23,546 nt of DNA from NCBI GenBank assembly GCA_002309585.1, contig DBXN01000114.1, positions 1-23,546 of the forward strand, in the 5' to 3' direction. The DNA is from Verrucomicrobia bacterium UBA1211 (lineage in GTDB: Bacteria > Verrucomicrobiota > Kiritimatiellia > RFP12 > UBA1067). Within the stretch, counting starts at the first letter, position 1. Every line of letters starts with the position of its first letter. Positions 15,221 to 23,546 of the stretch are shown here, piece after piece. The notes beneath the pieces are model-generated. The model did no database searches. It was not told the DNA's origin and worked only from the letters and a program-made list of their open reading frames with translations. The position numbers and the translations under genes were made by a program.

Positions 15221-16870
15221 TCAATACGATCTGCCCTCGCGATGGGCAAGAACATTCTCAATCGCCCGGGCGAGCACGCGCTCACCACCCGGCGTGGGAT
15301 AATCGCCCGTAAAGTACCAGTCGCCGGCAGAATCGGGACAGGCGGCGTGTAGCGCGTCAACCGACTGGAAGATCACCGCCACGTCCGCGCGCATCCCGTC
15401 CGGCGTCAACAGCCGGGCGATTGCCTCCGACAGCACCTTCAGCGGAAATGCCGCGTATGCGGCGCGCAGCGCCGCGGGCGTCTTGGGCGCGTCGTCGTTC
15501 CGCAGGCGCATCAAGGCCCGGAACGCAACCAGCTCCCCCAACGACGACATGTCGATCCCGTAGCAGTCGGGATAGCAGATCGGGGGGGCGGAGGAGGCGA
15601 CGATGATTTTCTTGGGCCGCAACCGGTCCAGCATCGGCAGGATCGCGTTTTTCATCGTGTTGCCCCGGACGATCGAATCATCAAGGACAACCAGCGTATC
15701 CTCCCCCGGACGGAGAAGCCCGTACGTGACATCGTAGACGTGTTTGTAGAACTCCTCCCGTGCGGCGGCATCGGCGATGAAGGTCCTGAATTTTGCGTCC
15801 TTCACCGCAATCTGCCCGAACCGGACAGGATGGCCCTCCGCAAGCCCCTCGGTCCAAAGCGCCTCCAGAAGCCCATGGAATGCGACTTGCGCCGAATTGG
15901 GGATGTAACTGAAGAACGTGTGTTCCAAATCGTAGTCAACCGCCTCCAAAATCGGTTTGGCCAGCGCCGCACCCAACGCCTTTCGTTCACGGTGAATCCC
16001 GGCATCGTTCGCGCGTGAGAAGTAGATGCGTTCGAAGACGCAACTCCGTTTCACGGCCGGAGGACAGATGCACCTGAACGTGATCCGCCCTTCAGGGGAG
16101 ACCAGCATCGCAACACCCGGTTCCAGTTCGCACACCTCATCCGTGCCGCAATCAAACGCCGCTTGGATCGCGGGACGTTCCGAGGCGACCGAAACGGCGT
16201 CCGCCCGGATGCAGTAGAATCCCGGCCGGATCCCGTGCGGATCCCGGACGGCGAAACACCATCCGTCGCCGGTCATGCCGCAGAGGGTATAGGCGCCGTC
16301 CATCCGCGCCAAAACCGCCTGGAGCGCGGCGGCCAACACATCATCCCGCCCGTCGATCCCGCGCATCTCGGCATGAAGCATCTCCGAGGCGAGCCATTCG
16401 GTGATCAGATAACCGTCGGAATCGGAATCGGGATGCTTGCCGAGCCGGACATAGGCATCGAACAGATCGCGGGTATTGGTGAGATTGAAATTGCCCGCCA
16501 GAAACAGTGTCCGCCGCAGACGGGGCGAGGCATGGACGAACGGATGGCAGAACCGTTCGTCCCCTTTGCCGAAGGTCGCGTACCGGAGATGGCCAAGAAA
16601 GCCGCGCGCATCAAACCCGTCACAGATCCGGGCGCTGCGGGCAAGCAGATCGGCGAGCGGATTCGCCGCCGCCGATTTGACGACCCGATACGCGGGCTCG
16701 CCCGGCACGGGTTCGGAACGGAACACCGCCATTCCCGCCCCGTCCTGTCCCCGGTTGTGCTGCTTCTCCAGCAGAAGCACCAGCCGCGCGAGGCCGACTG
16801 TCGAAGCCACCTCCGGCTTCAACAGCCGAACCATCGCCACCGCGCACTCATGTTTAACCGCATCCGACAT
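15221..16870 (-). CDS. Long-form amidophosphoribosyltransferase-like glutamine amidotransferase
   Basis: A 549-residue class II (Ntn) glutamine amidotransferase joined to a phosphoribosyltransferase domain. The N-terminus MSDAVKHECAVAMVRL places the nucleophile at C9, apparently after a short propeptide. The glutaminase domain has EKQHNRGQDGAG (35-46), GHLRYATFGKG (93-103) and the GNFNLTN region. The PRTase domain has the PRPP loop VVLDDSIVRGNT (394-405). It is longer and more divergent than housekeeping PurF (about 470-510) and resembles a second PurF-like family I recall from Bacteroidetes, so a role in purine synthesis (PRPP to phosphoribosylamine) is probable but not certain. The start at 16870 was chosen over 16924 because HEC must be near the N-terminus; no clear Shine-Dalgarno is seen. 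It is 57 bases from glnN and probably co-transcribed with it from the sigma54 promoter. Confidence 0.85.
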   Translation of the reverse strand: MSDAVKHECAVAMVRLLKPEVASTVGLARLVLLLEKQHNRGQDGAGMAVFRSEPVPGEPAYRVVKSAAANPLADLLARSARICDGFDARGFLGHLRYATFGKGDERFCHPFVHASPRLRRTLFLAGNFNLTNTRDLFDAYVRLGKHPDSDSDGYLITEWLASEMLHAEMRGIDGRDDVLAAALQAVLARMDGAYTLCGMTGDGWCFAVRDPHGIRPGFYCIRADAVSVASERPAIQAAFDCGTDEVCELEPGVAMLVSPEGRITFRCICPPAVKRSCVFERIYFSRANDAGIHRERKALGAALAKPILEAVDYDLEHTFFSYIPNSAQVAFHGLLEALWTEGLAEGHPVRFGQIAVKDAKFRTFIADAAAREEFYKHVYDVTYGLLRPGEDTLVVLDDSIVRGNTMKNAILPMLDRLRPKKIIVASSAPPICYPDCYGIDMSSLGELVAFRALMRLRNDDAPKTPAALRAAYAAFPLKVLSEAIARLLTPDGMRADVAVIFQSVDALHAACPDSAGDWYFTGDYPTPGGERVLARAIENVLAHREGRSY

Positions 16871-16887
16871 GATGAGTCTGGTGGTCA

Positions 16888-16907
16888 GGGGTTGGTCGCC
16901 CAACCCC
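16888..16907 (-). other. Intercistronic stem-loop between glnN and purF-like gene
   Basis: Minus-strand GGGGTTGG-GCGA-CCAACCCC forms a perfect 8-bp stem closed by a GNRA tetraloop. No U-run follows, so full termination is unlikely. It may stabilise the upstream glnN message or tune purF-like expression within the operon. One arm is made from the adjacent heptad repeat. Confidence 0.6.
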
Positions 16908-16926
16908 CAACACACAACCCTCAACC
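16899..16926 (-). repeat. Heptad repeat, 4 degenerate units
   Basis: Four contiguous 7-bp units between glnN and the PurF-like gene. Read on the minus strand their consensus is GGTTGNG, the same family as the units at 15172-15192 but in inverted orientation. An 11-base sequence, GTTGAGGGTTG, is exactly shared between the two tracts. Confidence 0.6.
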
Positions 16927-16927
16927 G

Positions 16928-19093
<2,166 letters not shown>

Positions 19094-19148
19094 GTGATTC
19101 CTTTCGTCCTGCCGCCCGGATCTTCCGTGGCGGTCGTCGGGAATCTAT

Positions 19149-19167
19149 CGGCATGGACCATGCCAAA
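19149..19167 (-). promoter_or_regulatory. Sigma54 (-24/-12) promoter of glnN
   Basis: Minus strand TTTGGCATGGTCCATGCCG has the GG (19163-19164) and GC (19151-19152) exactly 10 bases apart. The -24 element TTGGCA is excellent; the -12 element ATGC is a one-base variant of TTGC. Predicted start near 19139, giving a 46-base leader. Confidence 0.75.
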
Positions 19168-19206
19168 CCGCCGCAACCGTGCAAAATCGCGGCGGGACGG
19201 AGATGG

Positions 19207-19227
19207 GCTTTACATCGCCTGTAAAGC
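19207..19227. promoter_or_regulatory. Perfect palindromic activator site (UAS) of glnN
   Basis: The halves GCTTTACA and TGTAAAGC are perfect inverted repeats separated by 5 bases (TCGCC). The centre, 19217, is about 53 bp upstream of the -24 GG. The 6-5-6 geometry is that of NtrC sites, with different half-site bases. It is the best copy of a motif repeated at carA and in the gdhA-gltB gap. A lone half-site TGTAAG (19252-19257) lies about 32 bp further upstream. Confidence 0.8.
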
Positions 19228-19240
19228 AAGGCCCCGCGCT

Positions 19241-19263
19241 CTTCCGTCCTGTGTAAGCGGAAG
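19241..19263 (-). terminator. Inverted repeat after the activator gene
   Basis: CTTCCG and CGGAAG (6 bp, 11-base loop) begin a few bases after the regulator stop codon at 19269. There is no U-run, so it would be a weak terminator at best. Its loop contains the TGTAAG half-site. Confidence 0.3.
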
Positions 19264-19268
19264 CCGTA

Positions 19269-20789
19269 TTACGCGATGCCGAGCTTGTTGAGCCGGTAGT
19301 TCATCATCCGGGGCGAGATGCCGAGTTCCCTGCCGGCGGCTGACCGATTCCCGTTGTGGCGCTTGATGGCGTTCTCAAGAATCCGTTTCTCGAACGCCGC
19401 CAGCTGCGCGCTGAGCGGGAGGGAGACATCGGGATGGAACGGGTCTTCGGCGAATTCCGAAGTCTGCATCACCGGCGGGAGGTTATAGCTGTGGATGCAG
19501 TCATCCGTCGCGGTCAGCACCGCGCGCTCCATGCAGTTCTCCAACTCGCGGACATTGCCGGGCCAGGCGTAGGCCTGCATCATATTCAGGGCCGGCGAGG
19601 AGATCCGCGTGATCTTCTTCCCGTACTTGACGCACATCTTCGAAAGGAAATGCTGGGCGAGCAGGATGATGTCACCCGTCCGATGCGAGAGATTCGGCAA
19701 AGAGATCGGGAAAACCTGAAGCCGGTAATAGAGGTCCTCGCGGAAAAGTTTCTTCGCCATCAGCTCCTCAAGGTTCCGGCTGGTCGCGGCAATGAACCGG
19801 ACATCGCTTTTAAGTTCCTCGTTGGATCCGACGCGCGAAAAGGTGCGTTCCTGAAGGAAGCGTAACAGTTTCACCTGGACCGGAATGGGCAGATCGCCGA
19901 TCTCGTCCAAAAAGAGCGTGCCGCCGTTGGCGGCCTCCGCCCGGCCGATCCGGCGCTCGCGGGCATCTGTGAAAGCCCCCTTCTCATGGCCGAAAAGCTC
20001 CGACTCCACCAGCATCTCCGGCAGCGCCGCGCAATTCAGCACCACGAAGGGCTTATCCTTGCGGCCCGAAAGACTTTGGATTGCGCGGGCAACCAGCTCC
20101 TTGCCGGTCCCGCTCGCCCCCCGGATCAAAACCGTCGCCTCGCTGGGCGCCACCTGGCGGATCTGCTCATAGACCGCGCGCATCTCCCGGCACTCGCCGA
20201 TGAGCTTTCCCGTCTCGCCGGTGAGCATATCGCGCAGTTTCCGGTTCTCCTCGACCAGCGCGTCGTGCTCGGCGCACTCCTCGCGGCAGATCGCCGCGGC
20301 CTCGGCGGTGATGTTGGCGATGATCTCCAGAAGCGCCACGTCCTTCGCAAGGGAGGCGGTCTCACCCCGGCCGCGCATCTCGCGGTCCACCGAGAGCGTC
20401 CCGATCACCTGCCCGTGGCGGATCAGCGGGACACAGACGAACGAAAGCGGCTCATCCACTTTCCTGACACCGGTCCGGTTGAGGAACCGGCCATCCTTCC
20501 GGACATCCGGCACGATCTCCGACTTACCGGTTTTCGCCACCAGCCCGGTGATACCCTCACCCAGCCGGTACCGGCCCAACGCCCGCTCCTCGGCGTTCAG
20601 CTTCCGCGACGACGCTTCAATCCGGAGTTCGTCCCCTTCCAGAAGCGTGAAGGTTCCGCGCAACATGCCCATGCTGCGATCCAAAATCTCGATCACCATC
20701 TCCAGCAGTTTCCGGACATCCCGTTCATTCACTACCGCCGATGTGATTTCCCTCAATACCGCAAGTTCCGACGAAACCTTCGCATTCAT
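19269..20789 (-). CDS. Sigma54-dependent activator, GAF-AAA+-Fis (NifA/NtrC class)
   Basis: A 506-residue bacterial enhancer-binding protein. A GAF domain (about 22-168) is followed by a short coiled linker and an AAA+ domain with Walker A GASGTGKE (224-231), Walker B GGTLFLDEIG (290-299) and arginine-finger region FREDLYYRL. The C-terminal Fis-type helix-turn-helix is NRSAAGRELGISPRMMNYRL, similar to NifA. The sigma54-contact loop reads GAFTDA (271-276) instead of GAFTGA. There is no response-regulator receiver domain, so the signal is probably sensed by GAF, as in NifA. I prefer the ATG at 20789; the one at 20810 falls in the loop of a repeat hairpin. Its position between gdhA and glnN makes it the likely activator of the sigma54 promoters here. 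It may be read through from gdhA. Confidence 0.9.
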   Translation of the reverse strand: MNAKVSSELAVLREITSAVVNERDVRKLLEMVIEILDRSMGMLRGTFTLLEGDELRIEASSRKLNAEERALGRYRLGEGITGLVAKTGKSEIVPDVRKDGRFLNRTGVRKVDEPLSFVCVPLIRHGQVIGTLSVDREMRGRGETASLAKDVALLEIIANITAEAAAICREECAEHDALVEENRKLRDMLTGETGKLIGECREMRAVYEQIRQVAPSEATVLIRGASGTGKELVARAIQSLSGRKDKPFVVLNCAALPEMLVESELFGHEKGAFTDARERRIGRAEAANGGTLFLDEIGDLPIPVQVKLLRFLQERTFSRVGSNEELKSDVRFIAATSRNLEELMAKKLFREDLYYRLQVFPISLPNLSHRTGDIILLAQHFLSKMCVKYGKKITRISSPALNMMQAYAWPGNVRELENCMERAVLTATDDCIHSYNLPPVMQTSEFAEDPFHPDVSLPLSAQLAAFEKRILENAIKRHNGNRSAAGRELGISPRMMNYRLNKLGIA

Positions 20790-20800
20790 AATCAAAACGG

Positions 20801-20822
20801 GCCGCGCCATCTGCGGCGCGGC
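20801..20822. repeat. REP-like hairpin, copy 1
   Basis: GCCGCGCC and GGCGCGGC form a perfect 8-bp inverted repeat with a 6-base loop, immediately upstream of the preferred activator start. The right arm begins a 33-bp sequence (20814-20846) repeated 65 bp downstream (20879-20911) with differences confined to a central 5-base block. Confidence 0.65.
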
Positions 20823-20868
20823 ACCTTAAATGGGATTCGGGGCCACGGAAACCCCCTTCCCGAATAGC

Positions 20869-20887
20869 GCCGCGCGAACGGCGCGGC
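20869..20887. repeat. REP-like hairpin, copy 2
   Basis: GCCGCGC and GCGCGGC form a perfect 7-bp stem with a 5-base loop, the same stem as copy 1. Together with the following 33-bp direct repeat it fills most of the 139-base gap between gdhA and the activator gene. Confidence 0.65.
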
Positions 20888-20903
20888 ACCTCGGGCGGGA
20901 TTC

Positions 20904-20921
20904 GGGGCCACCAGAGGCCCC
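20904..20921 (-). terminator. Stem-loop after gdhA
   Basis: GGGGCC and GGCCCC form a perfect 6-bp stem with a 6-base loop starting 7 bases after the gdhA stop codon. No U-run follows, so partial termination or 3'-end protection is more likely than full termination. Partial read-through would carry gdhA transcription into the activator gene. Confidence 0.4.
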
Positions 20922-20928
20922 GTCCTTT

Positions 20929-22296
20929 CTACACAACACCCTGCGCGACCATCGCATCGGCGACCTTCGTGAAGCCGGCGATATTCGCGCCCATCACATA
21001 ATTGCCCTTGTGGCCATACTTGGCAGCCGCTTCCCAAGCGTTGTCATGAATCGCCTTCATGATACCCTTGAGTTTGGCGTCAACCTCTTCGCGCGTCCAG
21101 GAGAGACGCTCGGAGTTCTGCGACATCTCAAGACCCGAGGTCGCCACACCGCCCGCGTTGGAGGCCTTGCCCGGCGCGTACATGATCTTCGCGTCAACGA
21201 ACTGCTTGATGGCATCCGGGGTGGAGGGCATATTCGCGCCCTCGGCGACCAGCGTGCAGCCCGCCTTGAGCATGAACGCCGCGTCTTTCCCGTCCAACTC
21301 GTTCTGCCGCGAACACGGCAGCGCCGCATCGTACTTCTTCACGAGCTGCCACGGATTCTTCTTCGCCGCGAACTTCGCGCCCTTGAACGACAGCTCGGAA
21401 AGCTCGCCGCGCTTGACGGTCTTCAACTCCATCACCTCGGCCAACATCTCCGGCGTGTAGCCGCTCTCGACCACCAGCGTGCCCGAACGGTCGGAAAGCG
21501 TCACCACCTTCGCGCCCAGCTGGATCAGCTTCTCGGCGGCGTAGGAGGCCACATTGCCCGAACCGGAAATCACACAGACTTTGCCTTCGAACGTCTGCTT
21601 CTTGACGGCCAGCATGTTCTCGGCGAAGTAGACATCGCCATATCCCGTGGCCTCCGGCCGGATCAGCGAACCGCCAAAGGAGAGCGCCTTGCCGGTGAGC
21701 ACCCCGCTCCACTCGTTCACAATACGCTTGTACTGGCCGAACAGGTAGCCGATCTCACGGCCGCCCACATTCATGTCGCCCGCCGGCACATCCGTATCCG
21801 GCCCGACATGCCGGTACAGTTCCGTCATGAAGCTCTGGCAGAACCGCATCACCTCGGCATCGCTGCACCGCTGTCCCGGCGTGTGCGGACTCTGCTTGGG
21901 ATTGAAGTCCGAACCGCCCTTGCCGCCGCCCATCGGCAACGTCGTGAGGGAGTTTTTGAAGACCTGCTCAAACGCGAGGAACTTCAAGACGCCCAAATTC
22001 ACCGTCGGATCGAAACGCAGGCCCCCCTTGTAGGGACCGATCGCGCTGTTCATCTGAATCCGGAACCCGCGGTTCACCCGGACGATACCCTTGTCATCCA
22101 CCCACGGCACGCGGAAGATGATCACCCGCTCCGGCTCAACCATGCGCTCAAGAATCGCCGCCTGCTGATACTGGGGATTCGCTTTCAGCACGGGATCGAG
22201 CGTCGTCAAAACCTCTTCGACCGCCTGCAGGAATTCCGGTTCCGCCGAGTTCTTCGCCCGGACCTCTTTCAACACCTGATCAACGTATTTGCCCAT
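20929..22296 (-). CDS. gdhA: Glutamate dehydrogenase (probably NADP-specific)
   Basis: A 455-residue hexameric-type GDH, which makes glutamate from 2-oxoglutarate and ammonia. The N-terminal substrate domain has FRVPWVDDKG, GYKGGLRFDPTV-type residues (SAIGPYKGGLRFDPTVNLG) and the catalytic-lysine motif LPMGGGKGGSDFNPK. The Rossmann domain has VISGSGNVASYAAEKLIQLGA, a GSGNVA fingerprint typical of NADP-dependent bacterial enzymes; cofactor choice is inferred. C-terminal NAGGVATSGLEMSQN is family-typical. Only a weak GAAGAG-type ribosome site precedes the ATG. Transcription is predicted from a near-perfect sigma54 promoter (22351-22367), divergent from gltB and sharing its activator sites, so the two routes to glutamate are wired together. 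Confidence 0.97.
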   Translation of the reverse strand: MGKYVDQVLKEVRAKNSAEPEFLQAVEEVLTTLDPVLKANPQYQQAAILERMVEPERVIIFRVPWVDDKGIVRVNRGFRIQMNSAIGPYKGGLRFDPTVNLGVLKFLAFEQVFKNSLTTLPMGGGKGGSDFNPKQSPHTPGQRCSDAEVMRFCQSFMTELYRHVGPDTDVPAGDMNVGGREIGYLFGQYKRIVNEWSGVLTGKALSFGGSLIRPEATGYGDVYFAENMLAVKKQTFEGKVCVISGSGNVASYAAEKLIQLGAKVVTLSDRSGTLVVESGYTPEMLAEVMELKTVKRGELSELSFKGAKFAAKKNPWQLVKKYDAALPCSRQNELDGKDAAFMLKAGCTLVAEGANMPSTPDAIKQFVDAKIMYAPGKASNAGGVATSGLEMSQNSERLSWTREEVDAKLKGIMKAIHDNAWEAAAKYGHKGNYVMGANIAGFTKVADAMVAQGVV

Positions 22297-22350
22297 TTTC
22301 TCTTCTTTCGTGTTTCCTCCGCGCAGTCTCTTGCGCGACCATTTTTTGAA

Positions 22351-22367
22351 AGCAAGAAAAGTGCCAA
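22351..22367 (-). promoter_or_regulatory. Sigma54 (-24/-12) promoter of gdhA
   Basis: Minus strand TTGGCACTTTTCTTGCT is a full match to TGGCAC-N5-TTGCW, with GG (22364-22365) and GC (22352-22353) exactly 10 bases apart. Predicted start near 22340, giving a leader of about 44 bases. This is the best of the four -24/-12 promoters in the window. Confidence 0.9.
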
Positions 22368-22410
22368 GGGGGCCGAAACGCCCGAATCGGCCCCCCGAAC
22401 GCCATTTCGC

Positions 22411-22428
22411 TTTACAAATTTCTGTAAC
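22411..22428. promoter_or_regulatory. Activator site 1 in gdhA-gltB gap
   Basis: TTTACA-N6-TGTAAC, an inverted repeat with a spacer one base longer than the other copies. Its centre is about 55 bp upstream of the gdhA -24 GG, matching the geometry at glnN and carA, so it is the likely gdhA-proximal site. Confidence 0.6.
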
Positions 22429-22430
22429 GT

Positions 22431-22447
22431 ATCACATTTTATGTAAA
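22431..22447. promoter_or_regulatory. Activator site 2 in gdhA-gltB gap
   Basis: ATCACA-N5-TGTAAA, centred at 22439, between the two divergent promoters and about 97 bp upstream of the gltB -24 GG. It overlaps a second perfect palindrome (CATTTTA-TG-TAAAATG, 22435-22450). Confidence 0.6.
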
Positions 22448-22461
22448 ATGCAAGGAGGAAC

Positions 22462-22478
22462 TTTACATTTTCTGTTGT
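22462..22478. promoter_or_regulatory. Activator site 3, gltB-proximal
   Basis: TTTACA-N5-TGTTGT, centred at 22470, about 66 bp upstream of the gltB -24 GG and exactly 31 bp from site 2, the same pair distance as at carA. One half is perfect and the other keeps the TGT core. Confidence 0.55.
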
Positions 22479-22532
22479 TTCAATCCCGCTCATTCCCCCT
22501 CCGGATTCGGCCTGTCCCCGTCCCCGTACCGC

Positions 22533-22549
22533 TTGGCACAGAGTCTGCT
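22533..22549 (+). promoter_or_regulatory. Sigma54 (-24/-12) promoter of gltB
   Basis: TTGGCACAGAGTCTGCT has a perfect -24 element and GG (22535-22536) to GC (22547-22548) spacing of exactly 10. The -12 element CTGCT differs by one base from TTGCW. Predicted start near 22560, only 16 bases before the ATG. Confidence 0.85.
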
Positions 22550-22575
22550 AGTGCGTCCCGAAAAGGATTTCCACC

Positions 22576-23546
22576 ATGAAGAGCAACACATCTGCCGGTC
22601 TTTACGATCCGGCGTTTGAACATGACGCCTGTGGCGTCGGACTGATCGCGAACCTTGACAATCGCGCCTCGCGGGAAATTGTCGTCAACGGTCTCACCGT
22701 CCTCAAACGGTTGATGCACCGCGGCGCGACGGGGAATGACCCCGAAACGGGCGACGGCGCCGGTTTACTGCTCCAGATCCCCGACGGCTTTTTCCGCAAG
22801 CGGATTCCCGGCCTTCCCCCCAAGGGTGAGTACGCCATCGCCATGCTCTTCGGCGCCGAAGGGGAAGAAGAGGGGCTGGAAACCGTCGCACGGGAGAACG
22901 GAGCCGCCGTCATCGCATGGCGGGAGGTCCCCTGCCAGCCCGAAGCGATCGGCCGGACCGCCCGGGAAACGATGCCGCGCATCCGTCAGCTCTTCTTGAG
23001 CGGGAACGACGAACGGACGCTCTACCGCATCCGGCGGGAGATGGAGAAACGGCTCGCCAACGGCTACATCTGCTCGCTCTCGGCCCGGACCATCGTCTAC
23101 AAAGGCCTGTTGCTCGCGACACAGGTCGAGCGATTCTATCCCGATCTGGCGGATACGGATTTCATCTCCGCCATCGCCTTGGTCCATCAGCGCTATTCGA
23201 CCAACACCTTCCCGACCTGGGAACTCGCCCACCCGTTCCGGATGCTGGCGCACAACGGCGAGATCAACACCCTCAAGGGGAACCTCAACGCACTCAAAGC
23301 CCGGGAACGTTCCCTCGCCACGCCGGCCTTCGGTCCCGACATCGCGAAGTGCCTGCCGGTCATCCGTCCGGGGCAGTCCGATTCCGCCTCGCTCGACAAC
23401 CTCTTCGAGCTGCTGGTCGATGCAGGGCGCGATCCCGCCCATGCGATGCTGATGCTGATGCCGCAGGCCTGGGGCGCCAAATACCACATGGGCCATGACG
23501 TACGTGGATTCTACGAATATCACTCCGCGCTGATGGAGCCGTGGGA
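22576..23546 (+). CDS. gltB: Glutamate synthase large subunit, N-terminal part
   Basis: The frame is open from ATG 22576 to the end of the window (323 full codons), so this gene is truncated by the window. It is the ammonia-generating glutaminase domain of the large GOGAT subunit, which transfers the glutamine amide to 2-oxoglutarate. The Ntn nucleophile is C19 in EHDACGVGLIA, following an 18-residue propeptide. LMHRGATGNDPETGDGAG (47-64), HQRYSTNTFPTWELAHPF and LAHNGEINTLKGN are all canonical. AAGGA (22563-22567) lies 8 bases before the ATG. The FMN and iron-sulphur domains, and any gltD, would lie beyond the window. Expressed from a sigma54 promoter divergent from gdhA. Confidence 0.96.
   Translation, partial: MKSNTSAGLYDPAFEHDACGVGLIANLDNRASREIVVNGLTVLKRLMHRGATGNDPETGDGAGLLLQIPDGFFRKRIPGLPPKGEYAIAMLFGAEGEEEGLETVARENGAAVIAWREVPCQPEAIGRTARETMPRIRQLFLSGNDERTLYRIRREMEKRLANGYICSLSARTIVYKGLLLATQVERFYPDLADTDFISAIALVHQRYSTNTFPTWELAHPFRMLAHNGEINTLKGNLNALKARERSLATPAFGPDIAKCLPVIRPGQSDSASLDNLFELLVDAGRDPAHAMLMLMPQAWGAKYHMGHDVRGFYEYHSALMEPW

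Noticed and set aside
15016..15360. N-terminal extension of CarA
   Set aside because: It would span the terminator, activator sites and sigma54 promoter; conserved CarA sequence begins after 15015.
20880..20930. Sigma54 promoter for the activator gene
   Set aside because: TGGCC-like sequences in the gdhA-activator gap have GG to GC spacing of 11, not 10, and lie within the repeat.
20830..22446. Plus-strand open frame of 538 codons opposite gdhA
   Set aside because: Arg/His/Leu-rich shadow translation with no motif; the opposite strand is an unambiguous glutamate dehydrogenase.

Overview
The window is GC-rich, densely coded and almost entirely transcribed from the minus strand. The gene set suggests a bacterium of the PVC superphylum, most likely Kiritimatiellota or Lentisphaerota. 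It contains a type III glutamine synthetase, an autotransporter-associated beta-strand repeat protein, a secreted GH28-type protein, a secreted multihaem protein related to hydrazine synthase alpha, a bacterial alpha-2-macroglobulin and a DUF4432 protein. The taxonomic assignment is inferred from gene content; there is no rRNA in the window. I found no tRNA, rRNA, CRISPR array, transposase or prophage.

Left part (1-12216). The 3' end of an alpha-2-macroglobulin gene on the plus strand converges with a minus-strand block. Read in transcription order, that block is: secreted esterase, secreted GH28-like beta-helix protein with a C-terminal propeller-like region, small secreted beta-strand-repeat protein, secreted tri-haem beta-propeller protein, then DUF4432 (mutarotase-like) and a Kef-type cation/proton antiporter. 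This looks like a polysaccharide or sugar-acid utilisation locus. A good sigma70-type promoter precedes the DUF4432 gene, and a weaker one precedes the esterase.

Right part (12293-23546). This is a compact glutamine and ammonia economy island: pyrG and carA, a long PurF-like amidotransferase, glnN (GSIII), a GAF-AAA+-Fis activator of the NifA/NtrC class, gdhA, and divergently gltB (truncated by the window end). Four of the enzymes are glutamine amidotransferases. Glutamine synthetase makes their substrate, and GDH assimilates ammonia in parallel.

Main discovery. I find -24/-12 (sigma54) promoters with exact GG-N10-GC spacing upstream of four transcription units: carA-pyrG, glnN-purF-like, gdhA and gltB. 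Upstream of each lie imperfect or perfect inverted repeats of the form TTTACA-N5-TGTAAA (core ACA-N5-TGT), with the nearest site centred about 53-66 bp upstream of the -24 GG. Paired sites at carA and gltB have the same 31-bp centre-to-centre distance. The sigma54 activator encoded between gdhA and glnN is the obvious candidate to bind them. It carries GAFTDA instead of the canonical GAFTGA sigma54-contact loop. Together these describe a self-contained, apparently undescribed sigma54 nitrogen regulon that extends from ammonia assimilation to the committed glutamine-consuming steps of pyrimidine/arginine and CTP synthesis. Binding and regulation are inferred from sequence only.
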